In this document: piece by piece, positions 50,670-60,145 of the stretch | How positions within the stretch are numbered: position 1 is the stretch's first letter | Layout: each line of letters begins with the position of its first letter | DNA from: Lentisphaeria bacterium | GTDB lineage: Bacteria > Verrucomicrobiota > Lentisphaeria > Victivallales > Victivallaceae | NCBI GenBank assembly: GCA_900768505.1 | Contig: CAAGED010000012.1 | Location: 52,710-116,709, forward strand | Length of the DNA: 64,000 nt | Direction: 5' to 3' | Notes under the pieces: model-generated | Databases searched by the model: none | Seen by the model: the letters and a program-made list of their open reading frames with translations, nothing else | What the model was told of the DNA's origin: nothing | Position numbers and translations under genes: made by a program

Positions 50670-53120
50670 TTATATCAAATCAACTTCCCAATTCATAAAC
50701 GCCCGATCCGGCTCAATCAAATTGTCGAATTCCAGACGATATGCCTGAGGATCATTCGTCTTTGCACTGGGCGATAAAGTAATATACATAAACGAATAAA
50801 ACGGAACGCCCTGATAATATAAATCGCCCAAGTGCAGACTGCGCAAGGCCAATTTATGATGTCCGGCTCCTAATACATCCCGTAAATTAGTCGGCTTGGA
50901 CTCCTCTCCCGGCCAAATAAAATCGGGACGCTTCGTGGGTTCGGTTTGGAAACCATTCTTGCCAATCCAGCCCACATGAACAAATTCGCCATCCACATAC
51001 TTGCCCAATTCAAACTGGTTATCGTACAAATCCCATACCATCGACTCTTCGTAATTATAAACCAATTCCGGCACGCTGGCAGAGAGATAAAGCTCCTTCC
51101 ACTGCGGCGGATTCTTACGCAAACGCAGCTGCTCACTGGTATTTTTTTCCCAAGCTACCCCCTCGGCTCCGGTGACAGGATAAGCCTTTTCGAAGGCGGC
51201 GATTTTTTCGTTAAACTTATCATCTTCCGTCGGATCTGACACAAAGTAGAACCCGCCTACACCATACCCCTCAACGTCCAGCTTCAACTCCTCAAGTTTA
51301 GCGGCAACCGCCTTACCGGGACTCTTCACCCGAGGTTGCAACGCCACACCGCTGACATCCCCATTGCAACGAAAATTAGCCTTAACCCAATCAACCTTAA
51401 CCTGCAGCGACTTATTTTCCGCCGAGAAATTTGCCAACACCAGCAATGCCTTCCGGCCGTCCGGCGAAATCATCAGATAATGGCCGGTCTCCCGATCACT
51501 GCCGGAAAAAATACTGCATGAATTGTAATCATTATATACCGATACATCCCGCTCATCCTTGAAAAACTTCCACAATTTCCACAACGGGCGGAAGTTTACA
51601 TCATTCACCCCCGGTTCCGGCGGATGCGACAATGAGGAGGTGGGAAACTGCACCCCCAAGGTGGAGTGCGGAGTCTGCCCTGCCGCGGCCAAAAACGGAA
51701 TCATCTGCGGACTGCTGTATTCAGGAAAAGCCGCCGTCCACATTGATCCAGGACAAACTGACGCCATTGAAAAGTAGAGATGTTCCCGCCGTCCCTTGAT
51801 CAATAACCCACGCTCCCCTTCGCCGGAGACGTAACCGTCCAAATTATCCCCGACCATCCCCAATGCCGAAAACATCGGTCCGGTATGTCCGTAAAATACT
51901 CCGTCACGACCTACCGTCTCCCGCAATTTTTTCAGGCACTGATAATGGCGGCGGAAGCAGATACGCCCGGAGTGATAATATTCATCCGGTGGCGTCGCAT
52001 GGTGAAACGGGCCGCCGTAATCCATGTAAAGCCCGTCAAAATTCTGCTTCAATTCATTGTAAAACCATTCGCAGGCGTAATGAACGGCGGAGTCTTCATT
52101 GCCCCGCATATAAGTGGCAACCCGAATCCCGTTATTCCGAGCCTGGGCAACAAAATCGGCGAAGCGCTTCTGATCATAAGGTACACCGCCATTCTGAATA
52201 TCCATCCGCCAGTTTTCGTGAATAATCACCAAATCTGCTCCGGCATCCGCAATTCCCTGCATGGCCTGACAACTGGGATAATGTTTGGCATTGTCAAAAT
52301 AATGATACATGGTCAATGGCGGCAGATGGCGACGCCGGGCGGCCGGCACAATGCACCAGCCAAAATAATTACGCCACTGCCAAGGACGATTGCGGCAACT
52401 GCGCTGAATTTTTTGAAAATTCCAGGACAAATCAACATTCTCCCCGTTCCACTTGACACTGCTGCAATTATCATCCTTGCAATTGGATAAGACGTTGTCG
52501 CCCTCAACAAAAAATTCCGCATAAAGCGACGGACCGTCAGCCGTGGCGCAATTGAATCCGACCAAGGGGAAAATTCCACATTCGATTTCACGGTTTTCCC
52601 CCCTGTTGAGAAAACGCTCCGGCGCGGACGTCTGAATAATGGTGCCGTCAATCGCCCGCGGCCGGTAGCACAAACTCCAATTAACCTGGTCAAACTGCTG
52701 AAGCTGCAACGGCATTTTCAATTCAAAACGTTTAATTTCCGGGCAAATACTCTTTACCGCCTCAAAAATAACGTACGTGAAAAGTGTTCCGTCGGAAAAT
52801 ATTTCATACTGCAGTGAGATGAAAAAATCCTCCATCACTTTGCCATCTTGATCCTTGAACCCCATCCGGTCAAAATTCAGGTAAGTAGCCCCCTTGCGGT
52901 CATTCAAATGAATGTAACTTGCCGCCACCTGAGTTGTCGTAAGCGTGCGACCGTCAGCCAAATCAATCTCCAGAAAACTTTTTTCACCTTTAAAAAGTTC
53001 CGGAGTTACACCATCAAAATCATTTACCCTCACCAAAGTCGGAAATCCGCCGCCAGCCTCGGAAAATTCAATGCTCAATGGCCCCTTGACCAACTTCACC
53101 GGGAAACTAAGCTCCGCCAT
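50670..53120 (-). CDS. Putative glycoside hydrolase-like protein (TIM barrel, DUF6259-like)
   Basis: The 816-residue product has an N-terminal beta-sandwich, a central barrel with GADLVIIHENWRMD, GIRVATYMRG and FDGLYMDYGGPFHHATPP, and C-terminal beta domains. Asp in FDGLYMDYGG and Glu in VSGEGERG are plausible catalytic acids. The layout resembles DUF6259 and alpha-galactosidase-like enzymes of gut and host-glycan degraders. No signal peptide is seen, so cytoplasmic action is likely. It follows the membrane-protein gene by 50 bp. Confidence 0.6.
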   Translation of the reverse strand: MAELSFPVKLVKGPLSIEFSEAGGGFPTLVRVNDFDGVTPELFKGEKSFLEIDLADGRTLTTTQVAASYIHLNDRKGATYLNFDRMGFKDQDGKVMEDFFISLQYEIFSDGTLFTYVIFEAVKSICPEIKRFELKMPLQLQQFDQVNWSLCYRPRAIDGTIIQTSAPERFLNRGENREIECGIFPLVGFNCATADGPSLYAEFFVEGDNVLSNCKDDNCSSVKWNGENVDLSWNFQKIQRSCRNRPWQWRNYFGWCIVPAARRRHLPPLTMYHYFDNAKHYPSCQAMQGIADAGADLVIIHENWRMDIQNGGVPYDQKRFADFVAQARNNGIRVATYMRGNEDSAVHYACEWFYNELKQNFDGLYMDYGGPFHHATPPDEYYHSGRICFRRHYQCLKKLRETVGRDGVFYGHTGPMFSALGMVGDNLDGYVSGEGERGLLIKGRREHLYFSMASVCPGSMWTAAFPEYSSPQMIPFLAAAGQTPHSTLGVQFPTSSLSHPPEPGVNDVNFRPLWKLWKFFKDERDVSVYNDYNSCSIFSGSDRETGHYLMISPDGRKALLVLANFSAENKSLQVKVDWVKANFRCNGDVSGVALQPRVKSPGKAVAAKLEELKLDVEGYGVGGFYFVSDPTEDDKFNEKIAAFEKAYPVTGAEGVAWEKNTSEQLRLRKNPPQWKELYLSASVPELVYNYEESMVWDLYDNQFELGKYVDGEFVHVGWIGKNGFQTEPTKRPDFIWPGEESKPTNLRDVLGAGHHKLALRSLHLGDLYYQGVPFYSFMYITLSPSAKTNDPQAYRLEFDNLIEPDRAFMNWEVDLI

Positions 53121-53170
53121 TTATTCACCTTTTCCTTTGTTTATCTTAATACTACTCAGTATACCAATTT

Positions 53171-53716
53171 TCACTTCTGAATCAAAATCCAAATTCCGCC
53201 ATACAACAAAACCGCTGCAAAAAATATAAAATACCCCAGCGTCAGATATTTCAAATAACCATGTGATGCCATACCCCGCAATAACTCCCTGCTCCAGCAG
53301 GGTTTACCGCCAATGCAAACACCGACTATCCCCATAATATAACAGCAAAGCGTCAGTATTCCCAGCAACGGAAAATGCGTTACAAATCCCCAATGCGGCC
53401 AATGGCAAGCCAGCAGAATAAACCATCCTGCCAAAGCTCGGCCGAAGAGAAAATCAATGTAGTAAAAGCTCAAAATTGCAATCAACGCCGCCGCCGGCCA
53501 CAAATACGGCACCATCCAGTCAAAAACCACTACTTCGGCCAGCGGCACACACCAAATCAGTGCGCCGGCTCCTAAAATCATCCCCCAGAAACGGTTGCGC
53601 ATAATTTTTTCATATTTGGGCAGTCGGGTCGGATTAAGTCGCAGCAGAAAAAATATTCCGGCCGCCAGCACACAAACGCCTGCCAACATTGAACTTGCGT
53701 AAATTTTTAAATCCAT
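53171..53716 (-). CDS. Integral membrane protein of unknown function
   Basis: The 181-residue product has about five or six hydrophobic helices (first MDLKIYASSMLAGVCVLAAG; last FIFFAAVLLYGGIWILIQ). No family motif is recognised. It starts 19 nt after nudC and probably belongs to the tatD-nudC transcript. Confidence 0.7.
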   Translation of the reverse strand: MDLKIYASSMLAGVCVLAAGIFFLLRLNPTRLPKYEKIMRNRFWGMILGAGALIWCVPLAEVVVFDWMVPYLWPAAALIAILSFYYIDFLFGRALAGWFILLACHWPHWGFVTHFPLLGILTLCCYIMGIVGVCIGGKPCWSRELLRGMASHGYLKYLTLGYFIFFAAVLLYGGIWILIQK

Positions 53717-53735
53717 AAGGTTATCCGCCGCTCCA

Positions 53736-54614
53736 TCATTTTGTATTTATTTGCGTGCGTTCCCGCACAAATTCATCAATTATCCGCCTGGCAATACTGC
53801 CGACCTTGGGAATAAGCGGCAGATTGTCATAACGGTAAAATTTTGCATCGGAAATCTCCACCTTATCCGGTGCGACCACGCCGTCATCATAATCAGCCCA
53901 AAATCCAGCCATCAACACACTGGGGTACGGCCAGCATTGACTGCTGAAATAACGGATGTTTTTTACCGACACGCCAATCTCCTCCTTGATTTCCCGACTC
54001 ACCGCCTGCTCCATATTTTCGCCAATTTCCACAAACCCCGAAATCAAACCATACATGTCAGCGACAAAATTATTATTGTGAGCCAGCAGAATTTCATCCC
54101 CCCGGACAATGGCAGTGATTACTGCGATGGAAATTTCCGGGTAAAATACTTCTCCACAATTCGGACAAATCATGGCAATTTCATTCTCAGAAAGCTGATT
54201 TTTGCCGCCGCAAACGCCGCAGTACTGACGCCTTCTCCACCAATGCTGCAACTCATGACCGCGAATCAGTGCCGCCATTTCATCCAAACTCAGCTTCGCC
54301 ATAAACGAGCGCATTTCCAACCAGTCCGCCTGACAACCGTCCACAATTTCCTCCCGGAAATTCTGCTGCCGCGCTCCGTCAATCAAATAACACCGCCTCC
54401 CGGACAATTCACCCACCCGGAAAATCCGCTGATTAATCAATTTTGACCAGTTCAACGCCTTAAGTTCCGGCAAGCGCACCTCGCCATTCGGAGAGCGAAC
54501 CGCCAAAAAACTGCGGCCGTCAAAAATCATCACCGCACCGTCAATCTTCCCCAATTCACTGGGATCGTCAATCTCCATATTATAAACTTTTCCCGCCGGA
54601 ACAAATTTATTCAT
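53736..54614 (-). CDS. nudC: NAD+ diphosphatase NudC
   Basis: The 292-residue product has a four-Cys zinc ribbon (CGVCGGKNQ and CPNCGEVFYP), the Nudix box GFVEIGENMEQAVSREIKEE, and SSQCWPYPSVLMAGF after it, the NudC SQPWPFPxS signature with Pro changed to Cys. It hydrolyses NAD(H) to NMN(H) and AMP and in relatives removes NAD caps from RNA. Its start overlaps the tatD stop by 4 nt. Confidence 0.92.
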   Translation of the reverse strand: MNKFVPAGKVYNMEIDDPSELGKIDGAVMIFDGRSFLAVRSPNGEVRLPELKALNWSKLINQRIFRVGELSGRRCYLIDGARQQNFREEIVDGCQADWLEMRSFMAKLSLDEMAALIRGHELQHWWRRRQYCGVCGGKNQLSENEIAMICPNCGEVFYPEISIAVITAIVRGDEILLAHNNNFVADMYGLISGFVEIGENMEQAVSREIKEEIGVSVKNIRYFSSQCWPYPSVLMAGFWADYDDGVVAPDKVEISDAKFYRYDNLPLIPKVGSIARRIIDEFVRERTQINTK

Positions 54615-55399
54615 TTACCAGCTACCTCCCGGAAGTTATAAAATTTCATGGCGTTGGCAGTAGTTTGCGCCGCCACCGAATCCAGAGATTTGCCCAATTC
54701 GAAAGCCACCCGCACCGCCGTTTTAATGGTGTAACTAGGATGATTTGGCTTACCGCGAAACGGTACCGGCGACAAATATGGTGAATCACTCTCCAGCAGC
54801 AGACGGTCGAATGGAATGATTTTCAAATTATCCCGCACATTGCCCGCCTTGTTGAAAGTCACAATTCCAGTTACCCCCAGGTAGCCGCCCAACTCCAAAA
54901 ATTTTTCACCCCACGCCGCCGTGCCAGTGAAACAATGCACCACGAAGCGGCCGCCCGCCGCAGAAAAATCCTTCAGCATTGCATAACAATCTTCGTAGGC
55001 GTCAAATTTTTCATCCTTATCTCGACAATGTACAATTGCCGGCAAATTCCACTCCAGAGCCAGTGCCAGAAAGGATTCAAAAACCTCCCGCTGCACCTTG
55101 CGCTCCCCTGCCTCATAATAATAATCCAATCCCAGCTCACCCACCGCTGCCAGCTTGGGAGCATGACGGAATATCTCAAACTCCCGTACCTGCTCCCGGC
55201 CGATCGCCGATTGGGGGTGAACTCCGGCGGCAAAAACAGAATTCTCAATGGCCTGCGCGAACGTCTGGGCTTTTAAACTTTCTTCAAAATTGCCGCCAAC
55301 CGCCATCATATACAAATTAAAATCGCTCTTAACCAAGGCGCAAAATGCTTCCGGAGTCTCCTCCGAATAAAAGTGAAAATGCGTATCAAATAAATCCAT
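54611..55399 (-). CDS. tatD: TatD-family metal-dependent hydrolase
   Basis: The 262-residue product (ATG 55399, MDLFDTHFHFYSEE) has the HxH metal motif THFHF, AVGELGLDYYYE, LPAIVHCRDKDEKF, VVHCFTG and LLLESDSPYLSPVP, the full TatD/YcfH order. Relatives are 3'-5' exonucleases or DNases. The TTG reading four codons earlier is less likely. It opens a transcript with nudC and the membrane protein. Confidence 0.9.
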   Translation of the reverse strand: MDLFDTHFHFYSEETPEAFCALVKSDFNLYMMAVGGNFEESLKAQTFAQAIENSVFAAGVHPQSAIGREQVREFEIFRHAPKLAAVGELGLDYYYEAGERKVQREVFESFLALALEWNLPAIVHCRDKDEKFDAYEDCYAMLKDFSAAGGRFVVHCFTGTAAWGEKFLELGGYLGVTGIVTFNKAGNVRDNLKIIPFDRLLLESDSPYLSPVPFRGKPNHPSYTIKTAVRVAFELGKSLDSVAAQTTANAMKFYNFREVAGK

Positions 55400-55533
55400 T
55401 ATCATTTCCAATACTAAAAAAAATCAATCTAAAAACATTAAAAAAAATAACTTATGAAATATAAGACTTATTCAGCTCATTTCAAGCCGGAGATTCCCCG
55501 GTCATAGCTAAAAAGCGCCATTCAACATAAATT

Positions 55534-56796
55534 TTACCGCTCAATACTCGCCGATTCATCCTTACTCTTGAAAACCCAACCCTCCAGAAAAACCACCAGG
55601 CAGAAGAGCACCAACGACCCTGGAATCAGCATGAATGCACTGCTTAGCCCCCAATGGTCGCCCAAAACCCCGAAAAGCCAGGTAAAAAAGCCGCACCCCG
55701 GAATCCCCATCGCCGAAAAGTAGATAAATAGCATGGTCGAGTCCAGCTGCTTGAGTTTGCCCACCCCGTAAACCTGAGTAGTCGGCCAATAAGAGGAGAT
55801 GCCAATTCCGCATAAAAACAAAATCAATCCCAGCAGCAGCAACGTGATATTTTCATTGTCAAATGTGTCCACCTTAAGCAGCACCACACACAACGATAAT
55901 GGAATTGTCGCCAAGCCGGTAAAAAGCAAAATGTGTTTGAGATATGCTTTTTTTGCATAATACCCCACCAACGTGCGTCCCAGAAACATTCCCAGCGCAA
56001 TCCCCCCAGTACCCAAACCGGCCACCCATTCACCCACATTGAAGGTGAGCTGAATATAACTTGCCGACCAGAAGGTCAGGCAAAACTCCGCACCTGCGCC
56101 TAAAAACATCATTCCGCAATAAACCCAGAAACGCGGCACCACGGCAATTTCCAACGAGTAACGGAATATGGCGGCGCAGGAGCTCTTCTCCTGCTCTTCC
56201 GGATAACGCCGCACTGGATTTTCCGGCCACAAAAACATTAACGCCACCAATAGCGCCAATCCGCCGCACGCCCCCAAAACATAACGCCAACTAATTCCGT
56301 AAACCAGCAGCGCCCCGGCGACAATTACGCAAATGCCAATTCCCACGGACCAAAAACTGTGAGCAATATTCACATACCGTTCCGGCGCCTGCGGGTGAAG
56401 TTTTTCCACAAACGGGGTCGCCAATCCCTCGCAAATCCCCTCCCCGAATCCCGCCAGCAGCAGGCAGGGCAGCAAAAACCAGTAACCGGGAGCAAATGCG
56501 CATAACAATATACCAACGCCCATTAATAACGCACTTAGAGCCATGGAGTAGCGTTTGCCATACCGCCCGGCCAGAAAACCGCAAATCATCAGGGTTATCA
56601 CCACCGCCACACTGCGCACCAAATGGAGCACGCCGCCATCGTCCAGCCCCCCCTGATCCAACGGAAAATTCAATGATTCCCCCATTTTCACCAGCGATAG
56701 CGGAATTACCAGCGAACAGAGTGCGTAGGCGGCAAAGCAGGCAAATGCGGCGTAATCGTAACGCCCGAAATGTAACTTTTGTTTTACTTCTGACAT
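55534..56796 (-). CDS. Major facilitator superfamily transporter
   Basis: The ATG at 56796 (MSEVKQKLHFG) gives 420 residues. The longer reading would begin inside rmuC and has no better ribosome site. Twelve hydrophobic segments are visible, with GFLAGRYGKRYSMA as the loop 2-3 motif and a middle loop near residue 195 (PENPVRRYPEEQEKSS). It may carry sugars, as in the FucP/YfkF-like set, but the substrate cannot be read. Confidence 0.8.
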   Translation of the reverse strand: MSEVKQKLHFGRYDYAAFACFAAYALCSLVIPLSLVKMGESLNFPLDQGGLDDGGVLHLVRSVAVVITLMICGFLAGRYGKRYSMALSALLMGVGILLCAFAPGYWFLLPCLLLAGFGEGICEGLATPFVEKLHPQAPERYVNIAHSFWSVGIGICVIVAGALLVYGISWRYVLGACGGLALLVALMFLWPENPVRRYPEEQEKSSCAAIFRYSLEIAVVPRFWVYCGMMFLGAGAEFCLTFWSASYIQLTFNVGEWVAGLGTGGIALGMFLGRTLVGYYAKKAYLKHILLFTGLATIPLSLCVVLLKVDTFDNENITLLLLGLILFLCGIGISSYWPTTQVYGVGKLKQLDSTMLFIYFSAMGIPGCGFFTWLFGVLGDHWGLSSAFMLIPGSLVLFCLVVFLEGWVFKSKDESASIER

Positions 56797-56860
56797 GAAA
56801 AAAATCTTTTTTACGTTGTTCCGAAAAAAAAAATAATTTTCGGATATTTTATTAGTTGTT

Positions 56861-58450
56861 CTAATCATTTGAATCATCGGCATTGTCGACATTGTTCAAC
56901 CCCAGCAGCTCCAAACCCTGCTCCTCCTGCGGCAGCACATTTACCTCCCGCAACTTGCGTCCAATCGCTCGCACTCTCGTCTGGGTTTTATCGATGGAAT
57001 CCGAAGCCTGACGCAATTTGGCGTTGACGTTTTCCAACGCATCGCCGTATTTCACCCACTCGGTCTTCACCGCCTCCAAGAGCTTCCACACTTCGCTGGA
57101 ACGTTTCTCAATGGCCAGAGTACGGAATCCCAACTGCAAGCTGTTTAAAATCGACCACAAGGTAGTCGGACCGGCCACCACCACCCGGAATTTCTGCTGC
57201 AGTGTATCCGTTAAGCCGGGCCGCCGGAGCACCTCCGCAAACAATCCCTCGGTCGGCAGGTACATAATGGCAAAATCAGTGGTATTGGGCGGAGCGATAT
57301 ATTTTTCACAAATATCCTTGGCGCAATCACTTATCCGCCGCTCCAACTGCTTGGCCGCCACTTCAGACTTTTCCGCGTCCCCCGCCTCCTGAGCATCCAG
57401 CAGCATTTGATAATCCTCAATGGGGAATTTGGCGTCAATCGGCAGGTAGACAATTTCGTCCTCGCCCCGCCCCGGCAATTTCACCGCAAACTCCACCCGT
57501 TCGCTATTCTTTCTGGTGGAGACATTGCAATCGTATTGGCTCTGATTGAGCACCTGCTCCAACATTGCCCCCAACTGCACCTCGCCCCAGGTACCCCTCG
57601 CCTTTACATTGGTAAGTACCCGTTTCAAATCGCCAACGCCAGTGGCCAGCGAGTGCATTTCGCCCAACCCCTTGTAAACCTTCTCCAACTGTTCACCCAC
57701 CATTTTAAAGGAGTCACTGAGCCGTTTTTCCAAGGTGGACTGCAATTTTTCGTCCACCGTCTGACGCATGGCCTCCAGCCGCTTGCTGTTGTCATCCCGC
57801 AACTCCTTAAGCTGCTGAGCCACCACTTCGCGCAACTGCTCCAATCTGGCGAGATTGCCCTCGGTTTGACCGGAAATATTCTTGGTCAGTTCTCCCAACT
57901 GCTTCTGCTGAGTTTCAGAAATTGTTCCCAGCGATTTGATAATGGAGTCATTGAACGCCCGGAGTTTTTCAAATAATTCATTGCAACTAAGCTGATAATT
58001 CTGCTCCTGCGCCGCCCGAAACTGCTCAAAATTCTGCGCCGCCAAGCCAAACTGCTCCACTGCCAGAGTGCGGAACGCATCAAAGCGTTCCAGCAAGGTG
58101 GAATTATGCAATGCAATGTTTTTGGTCAAGTCGCCAAACTGCCGCTGCTGGGTCTCAGAAAACGCCGTAAAATTTTTTAATACATTCTCACCCAGCAAAT
58201 TCAAATTACCCAGCAATTCACTGCGCAAATTTTGGGAACTCTGCTCCAGCATTCCACGTTGCCGCTCCCACTCCTCCCGCATCAGCCGTTCGAAACGTTC
58301 CGACTGGGATTTAAGGTTGTTCACCTCCTGAATCAGCTGCGTCGTCAAATCAATTTCATTGCGTGAATTCAATTTTTTGAGCACCCAAAGCGTCAACAAT
58401 ATCACTGCAAGCAGTAATCCGATTATTATTACGGCCCAAATCCACTCCAC
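56861..58450 (-). CDS. rmuC: DNA recombination protein RmuC
   Basis: The 529-residue product has one N-terminal membrane segment (WAVIIIGLLLAVILLTLWVL), a long coiled coil (about 35-260) and the RmuC nuclease-like domain with NVKARGTWGEVQLGAMLEQ, LPIDAKFPIEDYQ and FAIMYLPTEGLFAEVLR. Relatives limit inversions at short repeats and protect against foreign or damaged DNA. The membrane anchor fits the family. Confidence 0.92.
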   Translation of the reverse strand: MEWIWAVIIIGLLLAVILLTLWVLKKLNSRNEIDLTTQLIQEVNNLKSQSERFERLMREEWERQRGMLEQSSQNLRSELLGNLNLLGENVLKNFTAFSETQQRQFGDLTKNIALHNSTLLERFDAFRTLAVEQFGLAAQNFEQFRAAQEQNYQLSCNELFEKLRAFNDSIIKSLGTISETQQKQLGELTKNISGQTEGNLARLEQLREVVAQQLKELRDDNSKRLEAMRQTVDEKLQSTLEKRLSDSFKMVGEQLEKVYKGLGEMHSLATGVGDLKRVLTNVKARGTWGEVQLGAMLEQVLNQSQYDCNVSTRKNSERVEFAVKLPGRGEDEIVYLPIDAKFPIEDYQMLLDAQEAGDAEKSEVAAKQLERRISDCAKDICEKYIAPPNTTDFAIMYLPTEGLFAEVLRRPGLTDTLQQKFRVVVAGPTTLWSILNSLQLGFRTLAIEKRSSEVWKLLEAVKTEWVKYGDALENVNAKLRQASDSIDKTQTRVRAIGRKLREVNVLPQEEQGLELLGLNNVDNADDSND

Positions 58451-58506
58451 GGCAAACCTCCCAACGTATTGTAAAAGCAGTTACATTAACCATTTAAGAA
58501 ATTTTT

Positions 58507-59427
58507 TCAGCAAAGATCAACCCTCACCTCTCCAATATCCTCCGCATCGGTAAACACCATCGCCAACCGATCCAGTCCCATGGCCGCCCCAACACACTCC
58601 GGAATCCCGGCGGCAATTGCCTCATAAAAATATTCCGAATCCGGGTAGCACTTCATCCCCGCCGCCCGACGGAATTCATGGGATTTATCAAAACGCCGCC
58701 GCTGCTCCGCCGGGTCGATCAATTCGCCGTAGGCGTTGGCCAACTCCAAACCGTTGATGTACAGCTCCCATCGCTCGGCATATTCGGGGTTACTCTTCTT
58801 CAACCGCGCCAGTGCCGCCCGGTTCGCCGGATAGTCGCACAAATAAGTCAAACGGCCGCGCCCCAGATTTGGTTCCACCCTGCAAACCATTATTTCATCG
58901 AATTGATCGATTTTCTCCGCCTCGGCGCAACTGATTTGGGCATATTTGCGAAATGCCTCCTCCACGGTAATAACCTCAGGCTCGCAGCTTAAATCAATTT
59001 TCATTCCCTTGAATGTCAAAGTCTGATTATGCAGTAGTTCTTCCGCCGCCTGCCGGATAAATCCAGTTACAAAATCTCGCAGTTTGACATAATCACTGCC
59101 CACTTCGTACCACTCCAGCATGGTGAACTCCTCCCGGTGCTTGCGCCCGTATTCGCCCTGCCGGAAGCAACTGCCGATCTGGTAGATTTTTTCATAACCG
59201 GCCGCCAACATGGTCTTCATTTCCAATTCCGGACTACTGCGTAACAACATTCCCTCAGCTCCGATGCATTCGATGTACTCCTCCGGCGCCGGTGCGTGAA
59301 TGCGTATTGCACTCTCCACCTCCAAAAAATCCCTGGCATCAAAAAACCTTCGTATAGACGAAAATAACCCGGCACGTGTACGCAACCGGGTTATCTTGTT
59401 TTTTAATGCGGATAAACACTCCGCCAT
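58507..59427 (-). CDS. epmA: EF-P lysine ligase EpmA (GenX/PoxA)
   Basis: The 306-residue product resembles the catalytic core of class II lysyl-tRNA synthetase without an anticodon-binding domain: RRFFDARDFLEVESAI, YEKIYQIGSCFRQGE, REEFTMLEWYEVG and GAAMGLDRLAMVFT. EpmA attaches (R)-beta-lysine to a conserved Lys of EF-P. It starts 6 nt after efp, which supports the function. EpmB, which makes beta-lysine, is not in the window. Confidence 0.92.
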   Translation of the reverse strand: MAECLSALKNKITRLRTRAGLFSSIRRFFDARDFLEVESAIRIHAPAPEEYIECIGAEGMLLRSSPELEMKTMLAAGYEKIYQIGSCFRQGEYGRKHREEFTMLEWYEVGSDYVKLRDFVTGFIRQAAEELLHNQTLTFKGMKIDLSCEPEVITVEEAFRKYAQISCAEAEKIDQFDEIMVCRVEPNLGRGRLTYLCDYPANRAALARLKKSNPEYAERWELYINGLELANAYGELIDPAEQRRRFDKSHEFRRAAGMKCYPDSEYFYEAIAAGIPECVGAAMGLDRLAMVFTDAEDIGEVRVDLC

Positions 59428-59433
59428 TTCAGC

Positions 59434-60000
59434 TTACGCCTTGCTTACACGTTCGGCATATTCGCCGGTACGGGTATCAATCTTGATGACGTCACCGATA
59501 TTGATGAACAACGGAACCTGAATTTCGTACCCGTTGTCAATCTTGGCCGGCTTAAGCACGTTGGTGGCGGTATCGCCACGGGCGCCCGGCTCGGTTTCAG
59601 TAATAACTTTTTCAATGAAAGTCGGCAATGTAATATCAATCGGCTGACCATTGAAAAGCAGGAATTGGCATACACTGTTATCAATAAGGAAGTAGGCATT
59701 GCGTCCTAAAATTTCCTTATTCACATGCATCTCTTCGTAGGTTTCGCTGTCGCTGAAGACAAAATTATCGCCGTCGGCATAAGAATAAACCATTTCACGT
59801 TCTTCCAGATCCGGCTTTTCAATGCGGTCGGTGGGACGGTAAGTTTTTTCCATACCGCTGCCGGTGATCATATTGCGCATTCTGCAACGATAGAGGGCAG
59901 TACCCTTACCCGGCTTGCAGAATTCAAATTCAGTAATTACCCATGGTTCGCCATCGATCTCAATTTTGAGACCCTTCTTCAAATCAGCAGCATTAAACAT
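59434..60000 (-). CDS. efp: Translation elongation factor P
   Basis: The 188-residue product has three OB-like domains: FNAADLKKGLKIEIDGE at the start, the modified-loop region CKPGKGTALYRCRMRN with Lys32 as the likely modified residue, and the C-terminal GDVIKIDTRTGEYAERV. It relieves ribosome stalling at polyproline. Promoter and epmA partner are adjacent. Confidence 0.96.
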   Translation of the reverse strand: MFNAADLKKGLKIEIDGEPWVITEFEFCKPGKGTALYRCRMRNMITGSGMEKTYRPTDRIEKPDLEEREMVYSYADGDNFVFSDSETYEEMHVNKEILGRNAYFLIDNSVCQFLLFNGQPIDITLPTFIEKVITETEPGARGDTATNVLKPAKIDNGYEIQVPLFINIGDVIKIDTRTGEYAERVSKA

Positions 60001-60047
60001 CTTTACCTCAAATATAGGTTGAATTTTATGATTTCACTTATTTGGGT

Positions 60048-60076
60048 AATATACACCTGATTTTTTATTTTTTCAA
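60048..60076 (-). promoter_or_regulatory. efp promoter
   Basis: On the minus strand TTGAAA (60076-60071) and TATATT (60053-60048) with a 17-nt spacer, about 47 nt before efp. Confidence 0.6.
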
Positions 60077-60145
60077 GTTGTATTTTCAACCCTGACAAAA
60101 GATTAGCGGTTTTGATCCGGAGAGCGGCATATTTTTTTCTACAAA